Source: Jaltomata sinuosa (taxonomy: Eukaryota; Streptophyta; Magnoliopsida; Solanales; Solanaceae). From it: a stretch of 64,000 nucleotides of DNA. Position 1 is the stretch's first letter; every line of letters begins with the position of its first letter. The translations under genes and the position numbers were made by a program. Shown piece by piece: positions 1 to 11,280 of this stretch. The notes beneath the pieces were generated by a model. That model did no database searches. It saw only the letters and a list, made by a program, of their open reading frames with translations, and was not told where the DNA came from. The stretch spans positions 248,001 through 312,000 of the forward strand of contig QJPP01001556.1 in NCBI GenBank assembly GCA_003996215.1, written 5' to 3'.

Positions 1-1586
1 CATGAATCAATTTCTAAACTATAATTCATGAGTAGTATGACAATTCGGGGTATGAACATGTTATGAACAAGTTTGGCATCAGATATGTCACATGTATATG
101 AGCTCATGTTATATGTTTTGGGAGTAGTATTTAGCATCGAGAGACGAGAGTTCAGATAACCCAAGTCTAAAACTACGTTGCCACCATAGGTTGCCCTCTG
201 TGGCTGCTTATGATAGGATCCTGGTACGACATGGTTCTAAATTTGGCCGGTTAGGAAAGCCCTTTTCAGTGGGGGTACATGACACTGGACTCCATGTAGC
301 TCAGCATGGTTTATGTCGGTTAAGAGAAACTCCCACATGATCATTTTCAAACTATGAAGTTATATGATTCTATACTTTGAACTTAAGTTTTCTCTCATGT
401 CTTATGTCTCTTATCTTAATACTTATTCATGTCCCTTCTTTATGTAACAAGTCATTTTAAGTATGTTTTTAATGGTTTTTATCATGTTCATGCATCGCTT
501 TCATACTCGGTACATTCTATAGTACTGATGCATATATGCGCTTCCTTTGATGGTGCAGATTCAGGTTTTCCTTCTCAGGCCCTCGGCTAGATCTTCCAGG
601 CCACCTTCTGTCAGCTGTTGGTGAGTCCTCTTAGATCGAGGACTAGTTTTGTTCTTAGTCAGTGTTAGCTATTGTATTTTCCGCACTTCGAGTTAGCTAA
701 GATCTTGTCCTAGCAACTCTTTATGTCATGAGTAGAGGCTTTTCAGACATAGACAACTTTTAAGTCTCTTTATGGATTTTGTATTCCTATATGACTTGAT
801 TATCCATTTATGTGATTCCAGATTTATCTATTATGCTTCCGCTTATCTTTTGTTATGCTTAAGAATGCTATGACCAAGGGTTCGCTTGGGGCACTTGTGG
901 TCCCAAGTCCTGTGTTACGTCTAGGGAGTAACCTCGAGGCATGACAAGTTATGAGTGAGACTTGGGAAGTCCTAGATGTCAGGGTCAAGGCTAGGGTGGT
1001 GGAGTTGGCAGCGAAAGGTTTAGGAAGGTCGATTTCGAAAGGGGGAATTGATAAAAGTGATGTTGAAAAGGGGTGAAGCATTTACCTTGTGTATTTATCT
1101 TGATTTTTATATGATGGTAGGAGTGAATTCGGGCCAACCGATGATGCCTACCAGTACGTGTGTTTGTACTGATTCTACTCTTGCTATACCTTTTTGGTTA
1201 TAGTCTGGTTGCAGGGTTGGTGATATTTCACAAGTTCAGGATTGCAGTGATCTTCCAGCAGCTCCTACTTCCTTCTATGGTGGGATTTGTGTCCATCTTA
1301 TGTTATAAGCTCATCTTGTAGAAGCTCTTGTAGCGGCTTAGACAAGGTTCTGGGAGGTTGTGTTATATTGTTAGTAAATTTTTGCAAGTTCTAAAGGTTG
1401 TTATTTTTTGAAAGTTATTGTATAAAGATTTTCTAAATATTTGTAAAAGGATTTCTCATGTATAAAAAGGATTTACTTAATGGTTATTTTCTTTTCCGCA
1501 TTGCCTGTTGGTTTAGGTGGTAAAAGTTCTCCTATATTGGTGGATTAGAATAGGTGCCCGTACGGCCTGGTAGTTGCATCGTGACA
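1..1586 (+). mobile_element. Ty3/gypsy LTR sequence (composite, left end outside window)
   Basis: No sustained coding frame is present. The text resembles Solanaceae chromovirus-type (Tekay-like) LTRs from memory, including a gtgagtcctc stretch near 612 and the ending CA at 1585-1586 directly before a primer-binding-like site. A second LTR-like character begins near 940, so this may be two joined LTR fragments. The 5' edge is not visible. Family assignment is recall, not alignment. Confidence 0.5.
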
Positions 1587-1930
1587 TATGGTATCAGAGA
1601 CCAGGTTACCGGTATCCCAATACAAGAGCAAAATATCGAATAGAGTCTTGCGAATTGGTGTGTTGACGTCCACATCTAATCTTTGGGAAGCTATAAAATA
1701 TTCTAGGAAATATCTCTCCTCTTTCATTCCTTTCATGCGGTTTGTCACTTGCTTGTATGGGTTGAGTCTAATTGATATCTCTCGATTTCAATTGGTATCT
1801 CGACAAGGAAAAAAGATGTCGTTGACTCCAATTGCGATAAGACAAGCAAGGGAATTTGGAACTGGGAAGGTTCCAATTGGTATCTGGCCTGAGAGCCTGT
1901 GGTAAGGCATGTGTGATAGGCTAAAGATCA
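1587..1930 (+). mobile_element. Primer-binding site and 5' leader of the gypsy element
   Basis: Positions 1589-1604 read tggtatcagagaccag, a near match to the initiator-tRNA-Met-complementary site used by many plant LTR retrotransposons, two bases after an LTR ending in CA. The 300 bases that follow look like degenerate leader, and no gag ORF follows. The element is therefore truncated soon after its leader. Confidence 0.5.
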
Positions 1931-3226
1931 TTCATGGACGAATATAGAGTAATTGGTGTGATTTGATTTTTGTTGTAACCTGAAACTGAATTGTTTGTGT
2001 ATTACAATGCTGGCATGATTTATTGGGTTCGTATATGATTGGTTGCCTTGTTATGAAATTGCGAGTCTGAAGGTATTTATAATTAGATCTATTAAAAGAT
2101 AATTATATGTAAATAACTTAAAAGCTATGAGAAGTAACTTGCTATAACATGTTAAAATACACTAATAATGTAAAAGGTTTTACAAATTACAATGTCCATA
2201 AGTAATATATTAAGTTAAATCATGATTGATATATACCTATGGGCTATGAGGAAACTTCAATATCTTAAGTCTAGCTCATCATAGAAGTTTAAAGCAGATT
2301 TCATAATATAAATCGTCCAAAAGCTTGTCCTTTATTTTTAGTTGACAAACTGGACTTGCTGTGTTTCCAAGCCATTGCCCAGATTAGCTCCCAAAGACAG
2401 TACTTTCATTTGTATCTTTCTCCTTCTAATTAAATCATCTATCACTCTGGCAGCATATTATTTATAGTCACACTTTTTTTCCTAGGATACAAATATTTGA
2501 ACGATTAAAATAATACACCTATATGCTAAGTTTAATTTGCTACCACAAAATAGTACTCTATCTATTTCATATAGGGGTCCGTTGGTACGAGGGAGAAATG
2601 ATAACAATTTCGGGGTAATTAAATGTAGGATTATTTATCCTGCGTTTGGTTAAGAATATTAATTAGTCCTGAGATTATTTATTTCACTATTTGTATTACA
2701 ATGATGGAATAAGTTATCCTATATTTATTTATGAAAAATTATTGGCAACAACTAAAAACCATACTGCCAAATCATAGTAAAAAGAATACCTAAAAAACAT
2801 CTTGCCAAATGAAAAAGAGAAAGAAACAACGAAAACGATATGAACAAGATAGGCGGGGCAGGACTGAGCAAATTTTTGAAAAAATGTTAAACAAGTCAAA
2901 TATGCATACAACTCTAGATGTTGAAGCATGTGCCAGCATGAGTTCAATATATATTTATAATTTTATTTCTATATAATTATAAGAATCTTTCAACATATTC
3001 TACGATGTTTCTTTGAAAGTCATATATGAAAATATAGAAGTTTTGGGAGCATAAATTCACTGATTTGTGTTATAATGTATATTTTTGATTTCCATTTACG
3101 TGATCTTATTTTTGTCTTTGAAAGAAATAGGCTAATAGCACTTTTTAAACTGTTAAACAAATTTTAATCAACGTTTCAAAATTAATTAAATTCAAATTAT
3201 TTTTTAAATACGGAAACATCATTTGA
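1931..3226. other. AT-rich non-coding DNA with half a MITE
   Basis: No convincing coding frame. Around 2575-2720 is one half of a small inverted-repeat element: it starts GGGGTCCGTTGGTACGAGGG and holds the 'ggaataagttatcc' type interior also seen at 10711-10943 and 45669-45864. Its right terminus is missing or unrecognisable. Confidence 0.4.
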
Positions 3227-3240
3227 ATTCCTAGACTAAA
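3227..3240 (+). repeat. Target-site duplication, left copy (LINE)
   Basis: The 14-bp string attcctagactaaa occurs here and again at 8264-8277, directly bordering the LINE poly-A end. This fixes the element limits. Confidence 0.88.
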
Positions 3241-3317
3241 TAGAAAAAACGGCATCGCTCTCTTCTCTCTCATGAAACCTAACCTAAACCTACATTCAGC
3301 CACCTAGAAATCCTACC

Positions 3318-4673
3318 ATGGCCGACCTGGCCACTGGTCAGCCTGTTCCTATGGCTGGCCAGCCTGCTCCTCTACCCTCCCTCGATAATTTGCCTCACTT
3401 ACACCATCCCAAACATCCGAACAATCCCATCACCAATGCCTTAACAACAAACGAGAATTTGACTGGTGTGCTTAATCAGTTGCCTATCGGAGATCAGGAG
3501 GATCAAAGGCCCAACTATGCAGACCTGCTTAAACCATCAGTCATCAACTCCCCTCAGCAGACAAAACATCCTCTAGTAGAACCTATCCCTCTCAAAAAAC
3601 CTCAATTCATCAATGGAATTCCAAGAATAAAGTGGACTGAGGAGGAAGTCAATAGAATGAACACCATTGAAAATCTCCAATACGCTGTCATTGGAAAATT
3701 CTCATATGGGTGGCCAGAATTGGAGGATCTCAGAACACAGATTCCAAAACAATGCGGTGTCAAAGGAAAATGCAAGATTGAATTCTTGAGAAATAGACAT
3801 ATTCTCATTCGATTCAATCTAATGGAAGACTTTGTGAACATGATGTCAAAAATGCTTATTACATTACTGCAAAGGATGGACTATCTTATCAAATGAGACC
3901 CTTGATCTATGATGCAAAATTCAAAGTGGAAGAAGAAACTACTCAAGCCATGGCTTGGATTTCTTTCCCAAATCTTAAACCTACCTTTTTTGTGAAAGAG
4001 TCTTTATTCTCCCTCGCATCAGCAGTTGGAAAACCTCTTCACCTGGACATGGCAACAATCAACAAAACTAGACCTAGTTGCGTCAAAGTTAAAGTGCAGG
4101 TAGATCTTGTTGCATATTTGTCTAACTTTGTAGAAATGGAGATAGAAAATTCTAGCACAAGAGAATCCAGAGTAGAGGTGGTCAAAATCCAATATGACCT
4201 CCTATCAAAGTAATGCAAGAAATGTAAACTCCAAGGGCATGGTGAAGAGGACTGTAGAGTTTTACACCCTGAATTAGAGAAACTTATAAAGCTGGTAGAT
4301 GGAGAATGTGCTAAAAATAAAGGAGATGTTGATCAAAGGAATTGCCCCAAAGCCCCCCCCCCCCAAGGGACAATTTGGAGGAAAACAGGAAAGATGGAAT
4401 CCTACTATGAGGATGTTCATGCTTGATAAGAGTTCAGACAAATTTCTTAGTGACTATGCCACTTTGAAAGCAGACTCTGAGAAAGGAATCAGCACTGGCA
4501 ATGCTTTTGCAGCCTTTGAAAACACAGGGGAAAATGACAACATAGAGGAGCCAGTGGATAAGCCTGTCCAGAAATCCCTCAGTACAAAAAATTGGGTTAC
4601 CAATTCCTTTCACAAGGATGACAACCCAACCACTGAAACAAAGGAACAGTCAGGGAGCAATATGGAAGGTTAA
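3318..4673 (+). pseudogene. LINE ORF1 (DUF4283 / CCHC nucleic-acid-binding protein), broken
   Basis: Starts at ATG 3318 (MADLATGQPVP). The frame runs to about 3896, shifts and resumes at 3893-4213 (FSLASAVGKPLHLDMATINK), ending in a stop at 4211-4213. A knuckle of form C-x2-C-x4-H-x4-C follows at about 4214-4260 in the same frame. After a 12-C run at 4353-4364 the frame changes again and runs to 4673. DUF4283 followed by zf-CCHC_4 is the usual ORF1 layout of Solanaceae L1 elements and would bind the element RNA. The C-run is a likely slippage site. The tail joins directly to RT sequence, marking the internal deletion. No functional protein is expected. Confidence 0.85.
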
Positions 4674-4674
4674 A

Positions 4675-7562
4675 AAGGCAGTTTTTAATCTCAAGGGAGA
4701 GAGTGCATGTGGCCCTGATGGTATGTCTGGCTGTTTTTACCAAACTTGTTAGTATCATTGACCAAGATATTCTAGAATTAGTGAGAATTGTCTTCAACAG
4801 GAGCACCTTACCTAAAGCCATCACTCATACCAACCTTGTTCTAATTCCCAAGAAGAACAACCCTCAAAGATTCTCTGATCTTAGACCTATCAGCCTGGGA
4901 AACTTCATCAGCAAGGTTATCTCCAGAGTTGTTCATGACAGGTTAGAGAAATTAATCCTAAGGTTATCTCCAACAACCAATCAGGCTTTGTAAAAGGGAG
5001 GTGCATTATTGAGAATGTTCTTCTTACTCAAGAGATTGTTACAGATATTAGAAAGAGAGGTAAGCCTGCAAATGTGATCATAAAGCTTGACATGACCAAA
5101 GCCTATGATAGAGTGTCTTGGCTTTTTCTAACCAAGGTGCTTGGGAGAATGGGTTTCTCTGAGATATTTATTGAGCTAATTTGGAGACTAATCTCCGATA
5201 TTTGGTATTCAATTCTATTCAATGGTCAAGTACATGGATTTTTCCATTCTACCAGGGGTGTAAAACAAGGAGACCCCTTATCTCCATCTCTCTTTATCCC
5301 ATCAGCAGAAGCTCTCTCTGGGGCTCTTAACAGTCTCTTAGAGGATAACAACTATCAAGGCTTTGGGTTCCCTAAATGGAGTGCTCAGCTCAATCACCTA
5401 GCTTATGCAGATGATACTATCATATTTACCTTTGCTGAGAAGATATCTTTACAGAAAACAATGGACACTCTCAGAGATTATGAGCAAGCCTCTGGACAAT
5501 TAGTGAACGTAGATAAAAGTGCCTTTTACATGTATAGAAACACTTTTGCTGCCTTAGTTCAAGATGTGAGGAACAACACAGGGTTTTCAAGAGGAGAGTT
5601 CCCATTCAAATATCTAGGTTGTCCTATCTTTCACTCCAGAAAGAAGAAAGTGTTCTATAACGAGCTAAGCAAGAAGATCAAAGAGAGATTACAAAGCTGG
5701 AAAAGTAAACTACTCTCATATGGGGGCAAGGCAGTGTTGATTAATAACGTTTTACAGAGCATGCCTCTATATCTATTGTCTGCTATGTCTCTCACAAAGT
5801 TTACTATCAATGAAATTCACAGAATTTTTGCAAGATTCTTTTGGAGCACCAAAGAAGAAGGAAAGAGTAAACATTGGTCTGCTTGGTTGAAATTGTGTCT
5901 GCCTAAAGAAGAAGGAGGTTTGGGATTTAGATCTCTTTTTGATGTTTCTAAGGCTTTATTTGCAAAGCTCTGATAAAAATTCAGAACTTCTGGATCTTTA
6001 TGGTCCACTTTCATATGGAACAAGTACTGCAAAAAACAAATTCCCACTCAAGTGCAATGGAAGGGGGGCTCTCAACTGTGGAAAATGATGTTAGAAGCTA
6101 GAGACTCTATTGAATATGCTATCTGGTGGGAACCTAAAAGTGGAAATGCCAGCTTCTGGCATGACAACTGGTGCAAGTTGGGCCCTCTCACTACCATTAG
6201 CCCTGATAACTATGACATGGATTTCTATATTGATGAAGTTAATAAAGTGATAACTAATGGCCAATGGGATGTTCCTATCCTCTCAATGAATCTCCCTCAA
6301 CAGCTAGTGAAACATGTGACTACTTTCCTCCCCTTGTGTACTACAGGGAAAGTGATGAACCATGGTGGATGCTATCAAACAGTGGACGATTTAGTGTCAG
6401 AAATGCTTGGGAAAAACTTAGAAATAGAAAGGAGAAATCTTGGCTGATGTTTAAGATATGGAGAAAGAGTCTGCCTTTCAAAATATCATTTTGCCTATGG
6501 AGAATTTGGAAAGATAAAATCCTTGTGGATAGTGTTGTGGCAAGATGTAGGATTCCTATGGTTTCAAGATGCAGATTTTGCTCAAACACTCAAATAGAAA
6601 CCATAGATCATCTCTTTCTAACAGGAGACTTAGTTGTTCACTTATGGAGGAGGTATGCTACTGCTAGTGGCATACAGGGACCTTTTGTCCAAATTAAACA
6701 AACTGCAGCAATTTGGTGGAAAGATAAATGTGCTTACAAGGTTAAATCATTAATAAGGGCAATCCCTGCCTTCATTGTGTGGCAGATCTGGAAATGGAGA
6801 AACACTATAATTCATGGGGGCTCTATATCCAGAAACAAGGCTATTCATGAGATTGATCTCAATTTATACCACCTTGCAGTGGTAAAATACCCTTGGGTGA
6901 ACAATATCCCTATCTATTGGCCTAGCATGGTGCAATATTTGGAAAGCCTAACTTCTCAGGTGTTTTGTAACCCCATTTTCTGGAAACTCCCTCCAAGGAG
7001 CTCATATAAATGCAATACAGATGGGTCTTCTAAAGGAAACCCTGACCCTGACTCCTAGGCATTTTGCATTAGAGATGACAGAGGGTCATTTACCTATGCT
7101 AGTGCTAACACCATCCCTAGAACTACCAATCTTGGTGCTGAAGCCAAAGCCCTAGAGAAAGGAATTGAGTATTGTGTGAAACAGAATCTACTACCCCTGG
7201 TAGTGGAAACTGATTCACTGAGCATGAAGCACATAATTGTAGAAGAGTGGAAACCTCCTTGGAGCATTAGTATGGAGGTGAACAGGATAAAGGAGTAGAA
7301 AAGAAGAGGAGATGTTACCATCATCCACATTATGAGGGAGGGTAATCAAGTAGCAGATTTTTTAGCTAACTTAGTGTTTTATTTTGCAGGTACTATTCAA
7401 TATCTACATTTTGAAAACCTACCAATGGGAGCAAGAAAGTTGCTAAACATAGATAAACAACAAATACCTACACTAAGATTCCAGAAACGAAAAGGTGAAC
7501 AAAAAAATCAAGCATCAGCTAGGAGCACTAGCGGCACAGGAACAACAATCAACGCCGCATAA
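4675..7562 (+). pseudogene. LINE ORF2 remnant: reverse transcriptase, zf-RVT, RNase H
   Basis: The reading begins inside the RT domain (ACGPDGMSG near 4708), so the endonuclease is missing. RT landmarks: LRPISLGN at about 4885, MTKAYDRVSW (motif A) at 5092, GVKQGDPLSPS (motif B) at 5258, and AYADDTIIF (catalytic motif C) at about 5400. zf-RVT is at about 6450-6650. An RNase H domain starts at CNTDGSSKGNP (7010) and continues through ETDSL (7208) and IMREGNQVADFLAN (7332). Breaks include a frameshift near 4990, a stop at 5971, a stop within RNase H at 7056-7058 (DPDS*) and another at 7297-7299. The catalytic YADD pair is intact, but the protein is not. Confidence 0.88.
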
Positions 7563-8263
7563 TAATTCAAATACATACAAGTTGTAAGCACATCTGTAGA
7601 TCTAAAATTCTCTTAAAGATCTACTTAACTTAATTTCCAAGGCGCTTTCTCTTCTAGCAGTGGTATCAACCTCTTGTAAGGTTCATTCTGCTGAAAAGTA
7701 GAGCTAAGGAGGTGAGTTAGGGTAGAGGCACATCTTTACCAGCGTTTTAATAGCAACCTAGAGACTCGAAGAGAATACTTACGGGTGAAGATCCACGCAA
7801 CACAACCCTCTACATCTGAAGAAGTTCTTCATTTATGGGATCTGGTTACCATAGCATCCGGTGAGAGCTCTGGGATGTCTTGAGATGGAACTTACCCAAA
7901 GTATAGAAGGGAAGTTAGAGAGGATCAGACCTGTTAGTATAATCAAAGATCTCTTGAAAAATAAATTGCTCACTTTGGAGTTGGTTACCTTGTCGTCCCT
8001 GGTGTTCCTGTGGCCCACAACCTCGTCGGAGTTCCTGTAGCTCCTCTAGGTACCGGAGAAGACGAAGCACTCTGGTGGAAGATTCGAGATAGCCTTCCGC
8101 TATTTCCGCTTTCTTGTTTTTCTTGTTTTGTTTTATTTTCTTTTTGATCTTTTTTGTTTTCTGGACTAGGCCGACATGGGCTTTGTACATATTTGCTTTG
8201 GTTATTAATAAAATGAGGCCCTTGTGGCCTCAACAAAAATTTACACTCAAAAAAAAAAGAATT
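7563..8263 (+). promoter_or_regulatory. LINE 3' UTR with polyadenylation signal and poly-A tail
   Basis: Non-coding, ending with AATAAA at 8207-8212 about 40 bases before the A-run at 8250-8259. The A-run abuts the right TSD within a few bases, as expected for target-primed reverse transcription. Confidence 0.75.
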
Positions 8264-8277
8264 ATTCCTAGACTAAA
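8264..8277 (+). repeat. Target-site duplication, right copy (LINE)
   Basis: attcctagactaaa, identical to 3227-3240. Confidence 0.88.
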
Positions 8278-10113
8278 ACGTTAAAATCTTTAAAACTTCA
8301 CATATATGTACAAATTAGAATACAAGGACAAACAAAAAAAATTGATAACATGTAAGAAACTGAAAGTATAGAGTAATTTTCATTCTTTAATTATATTACA
8401 TATATTTTTCATTTAAAAAAATATAATTTTTCAATTCCTTATTTCACCTCTATTGTGCATTGTAGATAAAATACTATTAATGGAGTAATTAATATTTCAA
8501 GGTATTCAGATAAAAAATTGAATGATTTAATTAATACAAAAGAAATGTCTCTTTCTTTTTTTGTTAACTTTTTAATTTTAATTTTTCACACGACCTTAAA
8601 ATCGCATGATTAAAGAGCATTTTGATATATTTTACATATTTTTAGTTTAAGATCACAAGATTTAAAAGTCTTATTTACTTTCTTAAACTCTGTGTAAAAT
8701 CAAAATCAAACAAACAAATTAAAATAAGGTAAGTACTATTTTAAAGGTTGTAAATGAACCCACACATTTAAAAGATAACCAAACAAATACAAGAGATAAC
8801 CAAAGATACGTTAAAACATTGAAATTATTCTTAAAACATTGAAATTATTGAATATCGAAAATAGCCCATTTAAGAAAGCAGACATGTAAACGGTGATGGA
8901 ACATGCACATCGAAAACAAGCAAAAGATTACATTGCTTACATGATAACTAGACAATAAAATAAATAAAGATCATGATTTCACTTAACCTCTTAAAGTTAT
9001 TGCACAAATCATTCATAGTGCTAATCTCGATGTCTGCAATTTTCTACTATAACCTTATTAATCCTCAAAATAATATTGAATACTGGACAAATATTGCAGG
9101 CTCAAGACTATCGCTGAAAAAGATCCTATGTTTTAGAACGTGTAACCCTAGTTACAAACATGCAAGAGTCTTTTTCTCGAAGTAACATGTACACGTTTTT
9201 AGGAGGGGTTAAATCCCAATCCAAAATGTGTACAACTTCTCCTTTTAGAAGGCCAGTAAAATCAACCAAAAAGGTGTAGGTTTTTACTGCTTCTAGAAGA
9301 CTTTTTTTCTTTCTCAAATTTATTAATTAATCAGGCATAGTATGGTTAATTATTGAAGCTTTCAATTATGACATTAATTAGTAAATAAATGAATTAATCC
9401 TACCATAATAAATTACAGACTATTCCACTAAAAATTTATAATTATACTCCTTGGTTTAATTTTAAAATCGTACATTAAATCTTATTTAACTCTCAATGTT
9501 AAAATTATTGATACCAATCAATTAAACTAAATATCTGATAATTTAATTCATTGATTAATTATTATGCTTAACTTATTTCATATGACGAATACAAAATTCA
9601 CATGCAAGGTTTTCGCATGAAAACTTATAACCAATCGTAAAGGGGTATCATCAATCTCAAAGTCGATACAAGGATTCTATCAACTAATTATTATTTCACA
9701 AATGTCATTTGTTATCATCCATTCTATCAAGAATGTATTGACTCACAATAAAGTCTACCTTTTGACAAATCAAGATAATAAACAAATTACATCGATCATA
9801 ACAATTATATCAAAATAAAAGTATAAGTATATTTAATAATCTAGAAAAGTTATTTTATAAATATCCAAAACATAAACAAGCATCTCTACTTGGTCTGTTC
9901 AATATATACGAAGCGTACTAGCACAAGAAGTTGGAATGCAACCACTCTCATAATCAAGATCAAATTATATTTAATCTTGTGCTATAATCATCAATATGCT
10001 TGTCCAACTTTAACTTTGATTGTGAACATTAATTTACAACTTATAAGAATCGACAATTTTAATCTTTCGTGCCTGAGCTAAATAACTACTTACGCTAAAT
10101 CGTCTATTATATA
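8278..10113. other. AT-rich intergenic DNA, no gene seen
   Basis: Only short chance frames on both strands. At about 8540-8730 there is decayed sequence of the abundant small element also seen at 11019-11262 and 22647-22886 (interior 'aattttaa..ttcaca', 'cacaagattt'). Nothing else is recognisable. Confidence 0.5.
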
Positions 10114-10374
10114 CCTCATCCGTTCACGTTTACTTGTCACTCTTTCGCTTCTCGAGGTCAAACTGCATGAGCTTTGATCAACATTTTAAGATGTATTTTT
10201 TATCATATTAATATGAGAAGGATAGTAACTTATAACATTTTTCGTATAGTTTTTAACCATCTAAATTTTAAATTTTAAATATTGAATTAATCTACTTTAA
10301 TTTAACTTTAAAGTTTAATCAAATTGACCTCGAGAAGTAAATAAATAACAGTGACAAATAAAAGTAAATAGAGG
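10114..10374. mobile_element. MITE, Stowaway-like
   Basis: The left end reads cctcatccgttcacgtttac and the right end, reverse-complemented, begins CCTCTATTTACTTTTATTTG; both continue into TTGTCAC. This gives imperfect terminal inverted repeats of roughly 25 bases around a 260-base AT-rich body. A second inverted motif (ctcgaggtcaa / ttgacctcgag) lies inside. The TA target duplication is not perfect. Confidence 0.6.
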
Positions 10375-10579
10375 AAATAAATAAAGAACATACATGTAAA
10401 CATAATAACCTATTCAAAACAAGATTTTATTAAAACTAGCAATAAATAGTCTTTACATATAAATGAAAACATAATATATAACTTAAACTGTATGGTTAAT
10501 AATATATCCTACTTAGGGAGTGCTACCTACTTAGCCTCTTTTATAGAAGTAGTAAAGTAAAGAAAACAGAAAAGTGTTT

Positions 10580-10665
10580 TCACACTTGAAACGCCGAAAA
10601 GATGGCAGCAAGCTGTTCCATCAAATTCCTTTGCTGTGGAGCAACAAGCTCTTTTCTCCAATTTC
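10580..10665 (-). other. Possible downstream exon of SRO copy A
   Basis: On the minus strand an acceptor-like GTAG at 10666-10669 is followed by a frame (GNWRKELVAPQQRN...) ending in TGA at 10580-10582. It would join exon 5 through a donor (GTAAAG) right after the exon 5 stop. A homologous stretch (NWRKELIA) lies at the matching place below SRO copy B (about 29700-29809). It could be 3' UTR exon sequence or a lost coding exon. The TAA before the donor means it is not translated in copy A as now spliced. Confidence 0.3.
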
Positions 10666-10710
10666 CTACTCAACATTTATGAACACAAATTATAGTATTA
10701 AAATATATTC

Positions 10711-10943
10711 GGGGTCATTTGGCGTGAAGAATAAAAATAAATAATTTTGTGATAAAATAAATAATTTAAGAATAAAATTTCGATGTTTTGTTTGATTGTC
10801 AAGTTTGGATAATTTATCTCATCATTTATACTAAAGTGATGGAATAACTTATCTCATATACATAATGGAATAACTTATCTCGAAATAGCTAATCCCAAGA
10901 TAATTAATCTCAGGATAATTTGTTCTCAATCAAACGATCCCTC
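10711..10943. mobile_element. MITE, hAT-like ends
   Basis: Left end GGGGTCATTTGGCGTGAAGA; right end CAAACGATCCC. Reverse-complementing the right end gives GGGATCGTTTG, an imperfect terminal inverted repeat of the 'GGGGTCGTTTGG' family. The interior holds alternating 'cttatctc' and 'gataatt' motifs. Confidence 0.5.
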
Positions 10944-11018
10944 ACAGTTTATACAAGTTGAAATTAGGAAAGCAAGAACAAACCATTTTTAGCAATTGCA
11001 CCAAGTTCTTTAAGAGTT

Positions 11019-11262
11019 ACTTTCTCCATTTTAATTTATTTGACCTACTTTTCTTTTTAGTCTGTATCAGAAATAATGACCCTTTCCTTTTTTAGCAACT
11101 CTTTAATTTTAACTTTACACATGACATGTTTAAAATCACAAATATTTAAAAACATTTTGATATATCTTTAATTTAAGAATACAAGATTTAAAAAACTTTT
11201 TTATTTTCTTAAATTTTGTGTCAAATCAAAATATATCAAACGAATTGGAATGCAGGGAATAC
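11019..11262. mobile_element. MITE of an abundant AT-rich family
   Basis: Begins actttctccattttaattta and ends near aaacgaattggaatgcaggg; the reversed right end gives an imperfect match to the left. Further copies: 15250-15356 (truncated) and 22647-22886. It ends 18 bases past the stop codon of SRO copy A, so it probably forms part of that gene's 3' UTR. Confidence 0.5.
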
Positions 11263-11280
11263 TAGGTAGGAAGCTTTACC

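Larger units (their letters stand above)
3241..8263 (+). mobile_element. Plant L1-type LINE, internally deleted, with TSD
   Basis: About 5.0 kb bounded by a perfect 14-bp TSD (3227-3240 and 8264-8277) and ending in an A-run at 8250-8259. Order: short 5' UTR, ORF1 with DUF4283-like and CCHC parts, reverse transcriptase, zinc-binding zf-RVT region, C-terminal RNase H, then a 700-base 3' UTR with a polyadenylation signal. The RNase H tail is typical of one plant L1 group. The apurinic-type endonuclease normally found between ORF1 and RT is absent. Several stops and frameshifts make it non-autonomous. Confidence 0.9.

Noticed and set aside
1588..1905. 105-codon plus-strand frame after the primer-binding site
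   Set aside because: It starts inside the PBS text and has no gag similarity. It reads as degenerate leader of the gypsy element.
9126..9317. 63-codon minus-strand frame (MRKKKSLLEAVKTYTF)
   Set aside because: No domain, no promoter or splice context, and surrounded by AT-rich DNA where frames of this size occur by chance.
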